The translations under genes were made by a program, and so were the position numbers. Below, one piece after another: positions 6,827-14,771 of a stretch of 20,439 nt of DNA (its first letter is position 1; each line of letters begins with the position of its first letter). Under the pieces are notes generated by a model, which made no database searches, was not told where the DNA came from, and worked only from the letters and a program-made list of their open reading frames with translations. The stretch covers positions 1 through 20,439 of the IMG/VR virus record IMGVR_UViG_3300010300_000161; one strand, written 5' to 3'. This DNA comes from a virus.

Positions 6827-8823
6827 TTGTAGGAAAAGCGATATACTACCTTTTAACGAATGCGACCGACGTTACGGACGTAGTAAGTACGCGCGTTTAC
6901 CCGGAAATAGCGCAGCAGGACGCTGACTTGCCGTATATCGTTTACGCCATTGCCAACAACGAGCCGACCGATACGAAGCCCGAACCGTCGAAGCTGGATA
7001 CCGCGCAAGTTGAGGTTAATATTTACTCGCAAAGTTACACGGAATGCATCGACTTAGCCGTAGCCGTTCGCGCTGCTTTGGATCGTGTTAAGGGCACGTA
7101 CAACGGCGTCAACGTGCAAAGCATTCAGTACCTAAACGAAGTAATCGACTTCGACGAACCGCAACGCGCTTACAACATTAACGCCGACTACGACGTACGC
7201 ATAAGCCGCAGCGGTTTCGAGATTGCGCAAGGTTCACCGATTACCGGCGTGCAGCTTGGCGAGCTTTCCGATGTAGATGTAACCGGCGTCACAAACGGGC
7301 AACTAATTGCATACAACGACGCCACGGGCAACTGGGAAGCGGCAGACGACGCAGGCGGCGCTAACGAACTAAGCGATCTAAGCGACGCAAGTGTAAGCCT
7401 ACCGAGCGACGGCGAAGTGCTGATCTACAGCGGCGGCGAGTTCGTCAATGACAACATCGCAATCAGCAACGTAACGAATTTGCAGAGCGAGCTGGACGCC
7501 ACGCCTGACAGCCTCGACGACCTGACCGACGTAAAGATTGTAGGCGCGCCACAAGCAGGTGAAGCATTGGTTTACAGCAGTGGTTTCTGGCAGCGAGGTA
7601 CTGCAGGCGCTTCAACGCTTGGCGACCTTACCGACGTAAACACGACGGGTGCAGGCGTTGGTTCGCTTATCCAGTACAACGGCGCGTCGTGGGATATTAG
7701 TGCAGCCGAGTTGCCGAGTGATGCGGTATACTACCATAACCGCTATGCAAGCGAGGCGGAAACGCTGCTGGACGGCGCTACGGAAACGGTAGAACTGTAC
7801 TATACGGCACAGGCTGACGGCGACGGTTTGCACGAAGACGCGCAGACGGACACGGCGCAAAGCGGCTACGACATTCGGCGAAAGCTGTACTATGCAGAGA
7901 AGGCGCAGGCCGATCCAAACACCAGCGGCGATTGGACGCAGTTCACCGCCATCGCCGACAACACGACGTACGCAAATGCCAAGGCGGCTTTGCTTGCTTA
8001 CCTGAAGGAGCGCACGGGCGGCACTGTACCGATTAGTTTGAAAATGACGTGGGAGGAGGTAGCGGAAGCGACGTTGTTGCTTGATACATACACAGGCGCG
8101 GCGGCGGCTTATTCGCTGCGCAAATTGAGGACAGCGTACACGGGCGACGCTATTAACGTATGGAACGGCACGAGTTACGCAGACATCGGATTTGACGGAA
8201 GCGGTGAACTTGACACGGTTGCCTTGGCTGCCCACTGTGGGTCAAACGATGGGTTCATTCGTTACTGGTATGACCAGTCGTCCAACTCAAACGACGCGGC
8301 GCAAACGACTACGGCGAATATGCCGAAGATTTACGACGGGACGACGGGCGTGGTAACGGAGAACGGGAAGCCCGCGGTTGATTTTGATAGTGGAGATTTA
8401 ATAAACACAGGTTTAAGTATTAGCGGGGATTTAGACACGTTTTCTGTTATTGCAATCGACGGCGCAGACACGCGAGCCATTTTGCTGTCAGACATTGGTG
8501 GCAGTACAGGCTCCTATTTTTTGCAGAGCCAGTCAGGAAGCACAAGCACAGGTGTAACATCAAATGCCTTTTCGGTTTCAACTTATTATCAAAATGGCGC
8601 AAGCCAAACTTTTAGCACTCGTGGGGACGCTTTTACCAAATTAAGCGGACAACAAAACTTGATTTCTACGGATGGTACGGTTTCAATTGTTGGGAGCATT
8701 GGAATACCATACAGCGGTATTGCAGGATATAAATCACAAGAAATTATTCTTTACAACTCCGACCAATCCAGCAACCGCGCGAACATCGAGGACAACATCA
8801 ACACCTTCTACAACATCTACTGA
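6823..8823 (+). CDS. Tail terminator (gp17-like) fused to a fibre/adhesin-like C-terminus
   Basis: A 666-residue protein in which an ordinary neck protein is only the first fifth. Residues 1-130 match the gp17-like / DUF3168 tail-completion family (MIVGKAIYYLLTNATDV, RVYPEIAQQDADLPYIVYAI, VEVNIYSQSYTECIDLA). Residues 145-290 hold four degenerate repeats of the type L-x-D-L-[ST]-D-V with an aromatic end, near 145, 180, 231 and 266, as in fibre shafts. About 415-525 resembles the arabinofuranosidase-B-like domain of phage structural proteins (AYSLRKLRTAYTGDAI, DIGFDGSGELDTVAL, GFIRYWYDQSSNSNDA). About 522-666 is a LamG/concanavalin-like beta-domain ending EIILYNSDQSSNR. The C-terminal parts probably bind carbohydrate on the host or sit on the virion surface. 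Whether the fibre part is enzymatically active is unknown. The last 130 codons are distinctly more A+T-rich. Confidence 0.8.
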   Translation: MIVGKAIYYLLTNATDVTDVVSTRVYPEIAQQDADLPYIVYAIANNEPTDTKPEPSKLDTAQVEVNIYSQSYTECIDLAVAVRAALDRVKGTYNGVNVQSIQYLNEVIDFDEPQRAYNINADYDVRISRSGFEIAQGSPITGVQLGELSDVDVTGVTNGQLIAYNDATGNWEAADDAGGANELSDLSDASVSLPSDGEVLIYSGGEFVNDNIAISNVTNLQSELDATPDSLDDLTDVKIVGAPQAGEALVYSSGFWQRGTAGASTLGDLTDVNTTGAGVGSLIQYNGASWDISAAELPSDAVYYHNRYASEAETLLDGATETVELYYTAQADGDGLHEDAQTDTAQSGYDIRRKLYYAEKAQADPNTSGDWTQFTAIADNTTYANAKAALLAYLKERTGGTVPISLKMTWEEVAEATLLLDTYTGAAAAYSLRKLRTAYTGDAINVWNGTSYADIGFDGSGELDTVALAAHCGSNDGFIRYWYDQSSNSNDAAQTTTANMPKIYDGTTGVVTENGKPAVDFDSGDLINTGLSISGDLDTFSVIAIDGADTRAILLSDIGGSTGSYFLQSQSGSTSTGVTSNAFSVSTYYQNGASQTFSTRGDAFTKLSGQQNLISTDGTVSIVGSIGIPYSGIAGYKSQEIILYNSDQSSNRANIEDNINTFYNIY

Positions 8824-9218
8824 TGCAGTACATCATAGTTCTACCAACCGCCACGCAGACAAGCGAACGAAGAGCGTACCAAATCACGCGAGAACTCTAC
8901 AACATCTCGCGACCCGTACTCATTCAGGCAGAAGGCGAAGCGGCTTCAACCGTCTTTGGAATCGTCACGCATCCTGACGGAATCCAAAACGCGCTCCAAG
9001 TCGATACCGAGTACCTCATCCACGTCCACGAAGCGGCGACGCTCGAGAAGCTCGTGGCGTGCTTTCCTGAACTCAGCAACGACGAGCGGTATGAACTCAG
9101 CGCATACGTGCAGACGAATCACAGCTTTCCGTTTGAACACATCATACCCAGCACGACGACGGTGCGGGATCATGATTACATGGTGCAAAACGGTTGGTTC
9201 GAAATTGACGAAATTTAA
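8823..9218 (+). CDS. Unknown protein downstream of the adhesin fusion
   Basis: I do not recognise this 131-residue protein. It starts in a TGATG overlap with the adhesin-like gene, so the two are probably translated together. It has no signal peptide or membrane segment. It looks like a small alpha/beta protein: MQYIIVLPTATQTSERRAYQ at the N-terminus, a middle stretch DTEYLIHVHEAATLEKLVACF, and an acidic C-terminus. By position it could be a chaperone or an accessory subunit for the fibre-like domain next to it, since tail fibres often have a dedicated helper encoded immediately downstream. That is inference from order only. Confidence 0.7.
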   Translation: MQYIIVLPTATQTSERRAYQITRELYNISRPVLIQAEGEAASTVFGIVTHPDGIQNALQVDTEYLIHVHEAATLEKLVACFPELSNDERYELSAYVQTNHSFPFEHIIPSTTTVRDHDYMVQNGWFEIDEI

Positions 9219-9231
9219 ATTCAGTAAATTG
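9205..9231 (+). promoter_or_regulatory. Promoter-like element before the 51-residue gene
   Basis: TTG at 9205-9207, then 17 nt, then TAAATTG at 9225-9231, with the ATG 5 nt later. The spacing is slightly short compared with the other pairs. The box lies in a short A+T-rich gap after the stop at 9218. Confidence 0.4.
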
Positions 9232-9236
9232 CACCC

Positions 9237-9392
9237 ATGAAGGTAACAATCCAAAAACCATACAACAAGGACGGCTGGAAATGGCCTGCCGGTACGGTTG
9301 TAGATGTATCCAACAAATTCGCAGCAAAGTTGAAGAAAGGCGGATACTTGGACAAGCCCGAAAAGACAGAACCAAAAAAATCTAAGAAATAA
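9237..9392 (+). CDS. Small lysine-rich protein before the major tail protein
   Basis: A 51-residue protein starting MKVTIQKPYNKDGWKWPAGT and ending in a charged PKKSKK tail. It contains the sequence pattern 'G-T-V-V-D-V-S..F..KL.K.GYL', which looks like the small phage proteins of the type 'xxGxvvevxxxxAxxLixxGxA' that are found near tail and head-tail genes. Function is not known. The ATG follows a TAAATTG box by 5 nt and its stop overlaps the next ATG (TAATG). The tight packing and clean frame argue that it is real despite its size. Confidence 0.7.
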   Translation: MKVTIQKPYNKDGWKWPAGTVVDVSNKFAAKLKKGGYLDKPEKTEPKKSKK

Positions 9393-9838
9393 TGGCCCAA
9401 ACAACAGGCATCATTAACAGCTCATCCATTCGCGTCTTTTTGGGCACGACGGACGACAGCGAAGTAGTAGTTGACCACGTAACAGAATGCAGCATTTCCA
9501 TGAGCACGGACATGCGCGACATCACCACAAAGACAAGCGGCGGTTGGCGCGAGCTTTTGCCCGGCCTTAAGTCGGCAAGCCTGAGCCTTTCCGGTTTGTT
9601 TGCTGAGGATGCAACGAACGGATTTAATGCTTTGGTTGACCACCAAATTGCAGGCGACAAATTGTACGTAATCTTCACGAACACGGGTTCGGGTTCAACT
9701 GCAAACGCAGGCGACGAGCAGTTCGACGTTGCAGGCTACATCACCAGCCTCGAACAAACAGCCGGCGTGGAAGACAACGTAGGCTTTTCTATGACAATCG
9801 AAGTTACCGGCACAGTTGTACGCGAAGTAATTGCGTGA
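9392..9838 (+). CDS. Major tail (tube) protein
   Basis: A 148-residue protein of the major tail protein class that polymerises into the tail tube of long-tailed phages. It opens with MAQTTGIINSSSIRVFLG and contains the family's typical CSISMSTDMRDITTKTSGGWRE turn, followed by GLKSASLSLSGLF and a C-terminal TSLEQTAGVEDNVGFSMTIEVTG. The latter segments match the TP901-1-like tail tube pattern ('tkd..g...el.pg....ts.s..gl'). It lies before the tail chaperone pair and the tape measure, as expected. It overlaps the previous small gene by one base. Confidence 0.9.
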   Translation: MAQTTGIINSSSIRVFLGTTDDSEVVVDHVTECSISMSTDMRDITTKTSGGWRELLPGLKSASLSLSGLFAEDATNGFNALVDHQIAGDKLYVIFTNTGSGSTANAGDEQFDVAGYITSLEQTAGVEDNVGFSMTIEVTGTVVREVIA

Positions 9839-9846
9839 TAACTTTG
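9816..9846 (+). promoter_or_regulatory. Promoter-like element before the tail chaperone
   Basis: TTG at 9816-9818, exactly 20 nt, then TAACTTTG at 9839-9846, a perfect TAnnTTTG. The ATG at 9851 is only 4 nt after the box. This is the best match in the window to the Bacteroidota promoter consensus. The -33 part lies inside the end of the major tail protein gene. Confidence 0.55.
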
Positions 9847-9850
9847 CTGC

Positions 9851-10153
9851 ATGATTGAAATTAAGCTTGACGGCAAGACGTTTCCGGTGCGCGCTACTAT
9901 GCGAGCTTGGAAACGTTTTGAAGACAACACCGGCAAAAAGGTTGCCGAGGTTGACAGCAACGACGTTACGTTAATTCCTGAGCTGGTGTATTACTTTGTT
10001 CAGGAAGGTTGCAAGGCGCAAGGCATGGCGTTCGAAATGGACGTTGACGATTTTTTAGGGTTAATCGAAATTGCCGACTTGCCTGCACTTAGCAAAACCG
10101 TTGCCGACTGCATGGGCACTCAAAAAAAAACGAGGGCCAAGGCAAGCCGTTGA
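9851..10153 (+). CDS. Tail assembly chaperone (gpG-like)
   Basis: A 100-residue protein between the major tail protein and the tape measure, where siphoviruses keep the gpG/gpGT chaperones that coat the tape measure before tube assembly. The N-terminus MIEIKLDGKTFPVRATMRAWKRFED is a familiar chaperone start ('tf.lr.t..al..le...g'), and the rest is helical and acidic. Near its 3' end lies a run of nine A residues where ribosomes can slip by -1 into the next frame. The frame-0 product ends KKTRAKASR, a short basic tail. The ATG follows a perfect promoter-like box by 4 nt. Confidence 0.8.
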   Translation: MIEIKLDGKTFPVRATMRAWKRFEDNTGKKVAEVDSNDVTLIPELVYYFVQEGCKAQGMAFEMDVDDFLGLIEIADLPALSKTVADCMGTQKKTRAKASR

Positions 10154-10437
10154 GTTGGGACGAAATTGAGGAAATGGGGTTAGGCCAATTGCGGCTTAAC
10201 CCCGTTTTGCTTTACGATCTGACGTTCTCGGAATTTGGTAACGCCATGCGCGGGCACTACAAACAAATCGAAGAACGCGAAAAGGCGGAATGGGAGCGCA
10301 CGCGCTGGCTGGCTGCCATCGTGGTAAATCCACACGTAAAGAAACGGATCACACCAAAAGACCTTGCTACGTTTCCTTGGGAGAAGAAAGAAAAGGCCGC
10401 CGACGGGTTTAGTATCTTGCGTTCATTAGCACAATGA
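9851..10437 (+). CDS. Tail assembly chaperone, -1 frameshift product (gpGT-like)
   Basis: The second frame (open to 10437) has no convincing start: only a TTG at 10150. Read through a -1 slip on the A run, it extends the first frame as KNEGQGKPLSWDEIEEMG. The GKPLSWDE-type sequence and the LGQLRLNPVLLYDLTFSEFGNAM that follows are characteristic of tail assembly chaperone C-terminal domains. Slippage at AAA AAA (10124-10129) would give a 195-residue fusion of 93 codons from frame 0 and 102 from frame -1. The conserved part begins upstream of the TTG, which favours the fused product over an independent gene. The frequency of the slip cannot be read from the sequence. Confidence 0.8.
10121..10131 (+). 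promoter_or_regulatory. Programmed -1 frameshift slippery site
   Basis: C followed by nine A residues and C. In frame 0 the codons are CAA AAA AAA ACG. A slip back by one base re-pairs Lys tRNAs on AAA AAA and continues AAC GAG GGC CAA GGC AAG, entering the frame of the chaperone C-terminal domain. I did not find a clear stimulatory hairpin or pseudoknot close downstream, but I could not fold the RNA. Confidence 0.8.
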
Positions 10438-10438
10438 C

Positions 10439-12484
10439 ATGGCGAAACTAGGCGATTTAATTTTACGGGTTGGCGCGGATACTTCGCAGCTCAACAAAAA
10501 CCTCGGCGACGCGCGCAAAAGCATCGCGAAGAACACGCGCGAAATCCAAAACCTAGGGCGCAACCTTACGGTAGGAGTTACCGCGCCACTTGCCATTATG
10601 GGCGCGACCAGCGTGCAGGCATTCCGCGAACAAAATAAAGCGATTGCACAGGTCGAAGCCGGTTTAAAATCTACGGCTGGTCAAGTCGGCTTTACTTCGC
10701 AGGAGCTGCAAAAGATGGCCAGCGACTTGCAGAACAAAACGCTGTTTGGCGATGAAGTTATTTTAAAGGATGCGACGGCGCAGCTTTTGACGTTTACGAA
10801 TATCAGCGGCCAAAATTTCGCACGTACGCAACAAGCGGCCTTGGATTTGGCTACGCGATTAGATGGCGATTTAAAGGGCGCAAGTATTCAGCTAGGCAAA
10901 GCATTAAACGATCCAGTTGCAAACCTGAGCGCGTTAAGCCGTTCGGGTATCCAGTTTAGCGAAGACCAAAAAGCGGTAATAAAGAGCCTAACGGAAACGG
11001 GCAACCTTGCCGAAGCGCAAACACTGATACTTGACGAATTAAACAAGCAATACGGCGGCAGTGCCGAAGCAGCAGCCGAAGCCGACGGCGGGTTCACGCA
11101 GCTCGCTAATTCGTTTGGTGATTTGCAAGAAGAAATTGGCCGCCTTTTGGTGCAGTACCTGCGCCCGATCGTGGACCGCTTGAAATCGTTTGTGCAGTTT
11201 TTGCAAGGAACGAGCGACGGCACAAAAACTTTGGCGCTTGCCATTGCCGGCGTTGCTGCGGCGATTGGCCCGGTGCTAATTATTTTACCCAACCTCGTAA
11301 GCGGTATAAAGATGGCGCGCACGGCCTTCGCTTTGCTCAACACTACAATGCTTGCAAACCCGTTTGGCCTTGTTGCCGCTGGGCTTACCGTTCTCGTTGG
11401 CGCAATCATAATGCTAACGGATGAAACGAAGGACGCGGTAAGCGCGGTCGATAAGCTTGCAGAAGCAAACAAGGGTTTAGGCCTTGAAGAGCAAAAGCGC
11501 AATATTGAAAAGCAGATTGAAGACCAAGAAAAGTTGGTCGAAGAACTGGAAAAGGAGCGCGACGCCAAGCAAGCATTGGTTGACCAAAATTACGGCGGTA
11601 AGGCGATAAAGGAAGCGAAAGAATCCGCAGCAGCATACGCGGCAGCAACGGCCGAGCTGGACGAGATGAACGCAATGTTGACCAACGTCAACGAGCAGTT
11701 GAACAGCAACGCAGAAAGCACAAACGGCGCAGCGGGCGCAACTAATGTGCTGACGCTCGAAATGGTAAAGGCATCGGCCGAAGCGTACAAGTTGCAACAG
11801 GAACTCGCGAAGCTTGGCACGCAAGCCGACGAACTTGTAGATAATGATTTCGATTTAGGAACGGCGTTTTTTGGTCAAGGCGGCGCGGATTTGGTGTTAG
11901 AAGAATTTGAAGACATCGAAGAAAGCATAGACGACGGCACAGATGCAATGATTGAAAATTTTGCCAAGCTGAAAGAGGCCGCAACTAATTCTATGATGCG
12001 AGCGGCCGAGGTTAGCAACGCTTTCGGCATGGCCTTCGGTGGGGCAGTTGCCGACGTAGTAAGCGGCGAGAAAACAGCGGCGCAAGCCCTGAAAGGTTTA
12101 GCCTTGCAAGCCATTCGCGCAGTGATTCAAATGGCAAAAGCAAACGTAATTGCAAACGCAACAAGTCCGGCAAACGCGGCTAACTTGTTAAGCGGTGGAC
12201 TTGCAACGCCTGCATTTATTGTTGCCGGTCTTTCGATGCTCGAAGGCTTTTTAGGCGGTATTAACGCTTTTGCCGATGGCGGCATAGTAAGCGGCCCGAC
12301 GCTTGGCCTTGTAGGTGAATACCCCGGCGCAAAGACGAACCCGGAAGTAATCGCGCCACTCGACAAGTTGCGCAGCATGATCGGCGGGCAGGCGGTACAA
12401 GTTACCGGCCGTTTGTCAGGGCGCGACATTTTGTTGAGCAGCGAATACAGTGCAATTGACCGAAACCGCGTAAGAGGATTTTAA
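10439..12484 (+). CDS. Tail tape measure protein
   Basis: A 681-residue tape measure, the elongated protein inside the tail tube that sets tail length. The N-terminal GDLILRVGADTSQLNKNLGDARKSI pattern and the following TLFGDEVILKDATAQLLTF segment are typical. Two hydrophobic stretches lie at about 265-291 and 308-326, and a long heptad-like charged region at about 343-395 (QIEDQEKLVEELEKERDAKQ) suggests coiled coil. The C-terminus FADGGIVSGPTLGLVGEYPG is the very common tape-measure ending. With the usual rule of about 0.15 nm per residue, the tail would be roughly 100 nm long (inference). The ATG is directly after the chaperone stop, and the stop overlaps the next ATG by one base. Confidence 0.95.
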   Translation: MAKLGDLILRVGADTSQLNKNLGDARKSIAKNTREIQNLGRNLTVGVTAPLAIMGATSVQAFREQNKAIAQVEAGLKSTAGQVGFTSQELQKMASDLQNKTLFGDEVILKDATAQLLTFTNISGQNFARTQQAALDLATRLDGDLKGASIQLGKALNDPVANLSALSRSGIQFSEDQKAVIKSLTETGNLAEAQTLILDELNKQYGGSAEAAAEADGGFTQLANSFGDLQEEIGRLLVQYLRPIVDRLKSFVQFLQGTSDGTKTLALAIAGVAAAIGPVLIILPNLVSGIKMARTAFALLNTTMLANPFGLVAAGLTVLVGAIIMLTDETKDAVSAVDKLAEANKGLGLEEQKRNIEKQIEDQEKLVEELEKERDAKQALVDQNYGGKAIKEAKESAAAYAAATAELDEMNAMLTNVNEQLNSNAESTNGAAGATNVLTLEMVKASAEAYKLQQELAKLGTQADELVDNDFDLGTAFFGQGGADLVLEEFEDIEESIDDGTDAMIENFAKLKEAATNSMMRAAEVSNAFGMAFGGAVADVVSGEKTAAQALKGLALQAIRAVIQMAKANVIANATSPANAANLLSGGLATPAFIVAGLSMLEGFLGGINAFADGGIVSGPTLGLVGEYPGAKTNPEVIAPLDKLRSMIGGQAVQVTGRLSGRDILLSSEYSAIDRNRVRGF

Positions 12485-14382
12485 TGGCTACGATACGTTT
12501 CTACGGAGAATTTCAAGACGAGGTTGGCGATGTTTGGCGCATAAACCTGCACGACACCAGTTACAACGGCAGCGCAACCGAAGTTACGTTAGGCGCGGAA
12601 GGTTTTGCGCTTACGTATTCCGGCAATAACGAAGACCGCCACCAACCAATAATTGGCAGCAGCGTAGAATTTACCGTTTTAAATGCCGGCGGCACGTTTG
12701 ACACGTTTTTAAATAGCGTTTTGCCAGCCGCCGAGGAAGGGCGTATGCAAGTCGAAGTACGCAAAGACCCCGACAACGTGAACAGTTTGTACTGGGCCGG
12801 CATCCTTGCCGCCGAGCAGGTAGAACAAGACGACGCGCCAGCACCGAACCCTGTACGCATGACGGCCACGGACGACCTCGGCAATTTGCAACGGCTTTTG
12901 TTTGACCAAACGGACGGCAGCGGCGCAAACGAGATTCGCACGCCCGTTGAACACATGGTGCAGATCCTGAACCAAATGCGCACCGAAAATTTGTGGGGCG
13001 CTACCGACGGTTTTTTCAGGTACGTAAATGACGTAGAGATGAACGGCTACACGGGCACGGACTGGCTGGATGACGTGCAGTTAGACAACCCGTTCATTTT
13101 TGACGACAACGAGATTTACGAAGGCTCGCGAGGTTATAACAGTTACGAGATTTTAGAAAGCATTGCGCGCAGCTTGAACGCGCGCGTTTTTCAGGCCAAC
13201 GGCTATTGGTGGTTCATGCCGGTCAATTGTTACTTGCGTGCAGCCGATTCGGACGATTGGACGACTGACGTAGTACAAGTAGATAAGAGCGGCACGGCCG
13301 CCGCTTTGACTACGGGCGAAACAGCAGAATTGCAAAACGGTTACGTAAACGAAACGGACGCGGATTTTGTTAAGATGGCCGGCGGCATCATTACATACTT
13401 GCCGCCATTAAAGCGCGTGCGCCGAACCCGTGATTACTTTGGCAATCAACTCGCCGTTACACAGTACAGCCAAGCCATAACGACGGGCGACAACATCGTA
13501 TACAACGACACCGACCGCACGTACATTTCCGGCCTTGCCTTTTCCATTAGCGGCGGTTGCCAAATAGCACTTGATCCCGCAAGCGTTTCAAACGTCCCAA
13601 TCAATAACGCCTTTTTGCAGTTGCAGCTTACCATAAAATGCGGCACGCTTTATTTCACTAACACGGGTTGGGGTTCGACTGCTGGCGAGTACGTTTTGAG
13701 CATTGCACAGTTTAACCAAAGCGACGGATTTAACGCCGGTTTGCCTTGGTCGGTTGCAACGGATGACCTGCCTTCGCAACAAGTCGGATTAGATGTAACA
13801 ATACAGCTGCGCATAATTAGCGCGCTCGGCACGGACATAACAAGCAACTACGTAGGCGACTACCTTTTTTTGAGCAGCGGCATACAGCTGACCGGCGACC
13901 AAGGTTTACTTGGCGATGAAATTCTATTCGAAGCGGAAACCAGCGACGACAACCGCGTAGAGATTAACCAAGGGAAGGTACTGCACGGCGATCCTGAAGG
14001 CACTATTTTAGGTTCGGCGTATCCAATCCCGTACGGAAATTTCAGCTTAACGGGTTACGGCAATACGTACACCAGCAGCCAAACAAGTACGGCGGTAAGC
14101 TTGCACCGTTTAGGCGTTGCCGAAGCTATGGCGTTAGGGCAATTCCCCACGCAGATACGCAAAGGCCGGTTATATGGCCGTCGCTTTGAGCTGTGGCAAA
14201 CGATAAAGGAAGGCACGCAGTATTTTGCGCCGTTCGAATTTAATGTCGTAATGAACAGCCGCGAAAGCGACGTGCAGCGGTGGTTGCTAAACTTTGACGA
14301 TACGAACGTAACGTCGTCAGAATTGGCCGTAAATAATGACAACGGAAGCGTTGACCCGAATTTATTTAACTTCAACTTATGA
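12484..14382 (+). CDS. Distal tail / baseplate hub protein (probable)
   Basis: A 632-residue, beta-rich protein directly after the tape measure, where distal tail and tail-hub proteins are encoded. The start MATIRFYGEFQDEVGDVWRI, the early PIIGSSVEFTVL and the LYWAGILAAEQVEQDDAP followed by PVRMTATDDLGNLQ pattern resemble large tail-tip proteins seen in Bacteroidota siphophages. I could not identify an enzymatic domain. The protein has few cysteines and no membrane segments. Its likely role is to form the tail tip on which other adsorption proteins sit. The C-terminal part shows low similarity to anything I know. The stop overlaps the next gene (ATGA at 14379). Confidence 0.6.
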   Translation: MATIRFYGEFQDEVGDVWRINLHDTSYNGSATEVTLGAEGFALTYSGNNEDRHQPIIGSSVEFTVLNAGGTFDTFLNSVLPAAEEGRMQVEVRKDPDNVNSLYWAGILAAEQVEQDDAPAPNPVRMTATDDLGNLQRLLFDQTDGSGANEIRTPVEHMVQILNQMRTENLWGATDGFFRYVNDVEMNGYTGTDWLDDVQLDNPFIFDDNEIYEGSRGYNSYEILESIARSLNARVFQANGYWWFMPVNCYLRAADSDDWTTDVVQVDKSGTAAALTTGETAELQNGYVNETDADFVKMAGGIITYLPPLKRVRRTRDYFGNQLAVTQYSQAITTGDNIVYNDTDRTYISGLAFSISGGCQIALDPASVSNVPINNAFLQLQLTIKCGTLYFTNTGWGSTAGEYVLSIAQFNQSDGFNAGLPWSVATDDLPSQQVGLDVTIQLRIISALGTDITSNYVGDYLFLSSGIQLTGDQGLLGDEILFEAETSDDNRVEINQGKVLHGDPEGTILGSAYPIPYGNFSLTGYGNTYTSSQTSTAVSLHRLGVAEAMALGQFPTQIRKGRLYGRRFELWQTIKEGTQYFAPFEFNVVMNSRESDVQRWLLNFDDTNVTSSELAVNNDNGSVDPNLFNFNL

Positions 14383-14771
14383 ACGTAACGGCAGACATTT
14401 ACGAGCGCATCAGCGAATTAAAGCGCGGCGCCTTGGCTACGTTTTGCGAGTTGCTGACGATCACCAACCGCGACACGCTAACCACAACAATAGGCGACAA
14501 CACAAGCCACGTTATGAACACGTGGACTGGGCCGAATGGCAGCAGCGGTATTTTGTTACCGCCAGTAAGCGAGAGCGAAGGCCGTTTAATTGCTTTTCAT
14601 TCTGACAGCACAATAAGCGCAAACACGTACGTTCGATTGCGCCCGGCAACGGTCGATACAAGCGCAACCATTGACGGCGCAGGCACTTACGATTTCAACA
14701 GGGCCTATGATGGAATCACTATCTTGTGCGACGGCTCGAACTGGTTTATAATCCAAAAGAAAGAAAAATGA
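14379..14771 (+). CDS. Small tail-tip protein (probable)
   Basis: A 130-residue protein that overlaps the hub gene by 4 nt and is followed by a small membrane protein. The N-terminus (MNVTADIYERISELKRGALA) is helical. The rest is beta-rich, with PPVSESEGRLIAFHSDSTISANTYVRLRP and a final YDGITILCDGSNWFIIQKK strand. The ending 'G..i.i.cdG.nW.ii' is the type seen at the C-terminus of phage fibre and baseplate appendage proteins. By position it is a minor tail-tip or fibre-related component. I am not able to name a family. Confidence 0.6.
   Translation: MNVTADIYERISELKRGALATFCELLTITNRDTLTTTIGDNTSHVMNTWTGPNGSSGILLPPVSESEGRLIAFHSDSTISANTYVRLRPATVDTSATIDGAGTYDFNRAYDGITILCDGSNWFIIQKKEK

Noticed and set aside
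7612-8235. Minus-strand frame of 207 codons within the adhesin gene
   Set aside because: It is antisense to a frame with recognisable domains. Arg- and Val-rich, no motif; a shadow frame.
8672-8977. Plus-strand frame of 101 codons crossing the end of the adhesin gene
   Set aside because: It overlaps the adhesin gene's real C-terminus and the following gene in another frame, with a Thr/Ser/His/Arg-rich, low-complexity translation.
10150-10437. An independent gene starting at the TTG at 10150
   Set aside because: The conserved part of this product begins before the TTG, and a C-A9-C slippery run allows the normal -1 fusion of tail chaperones. Independent initiation is possible but less likely.
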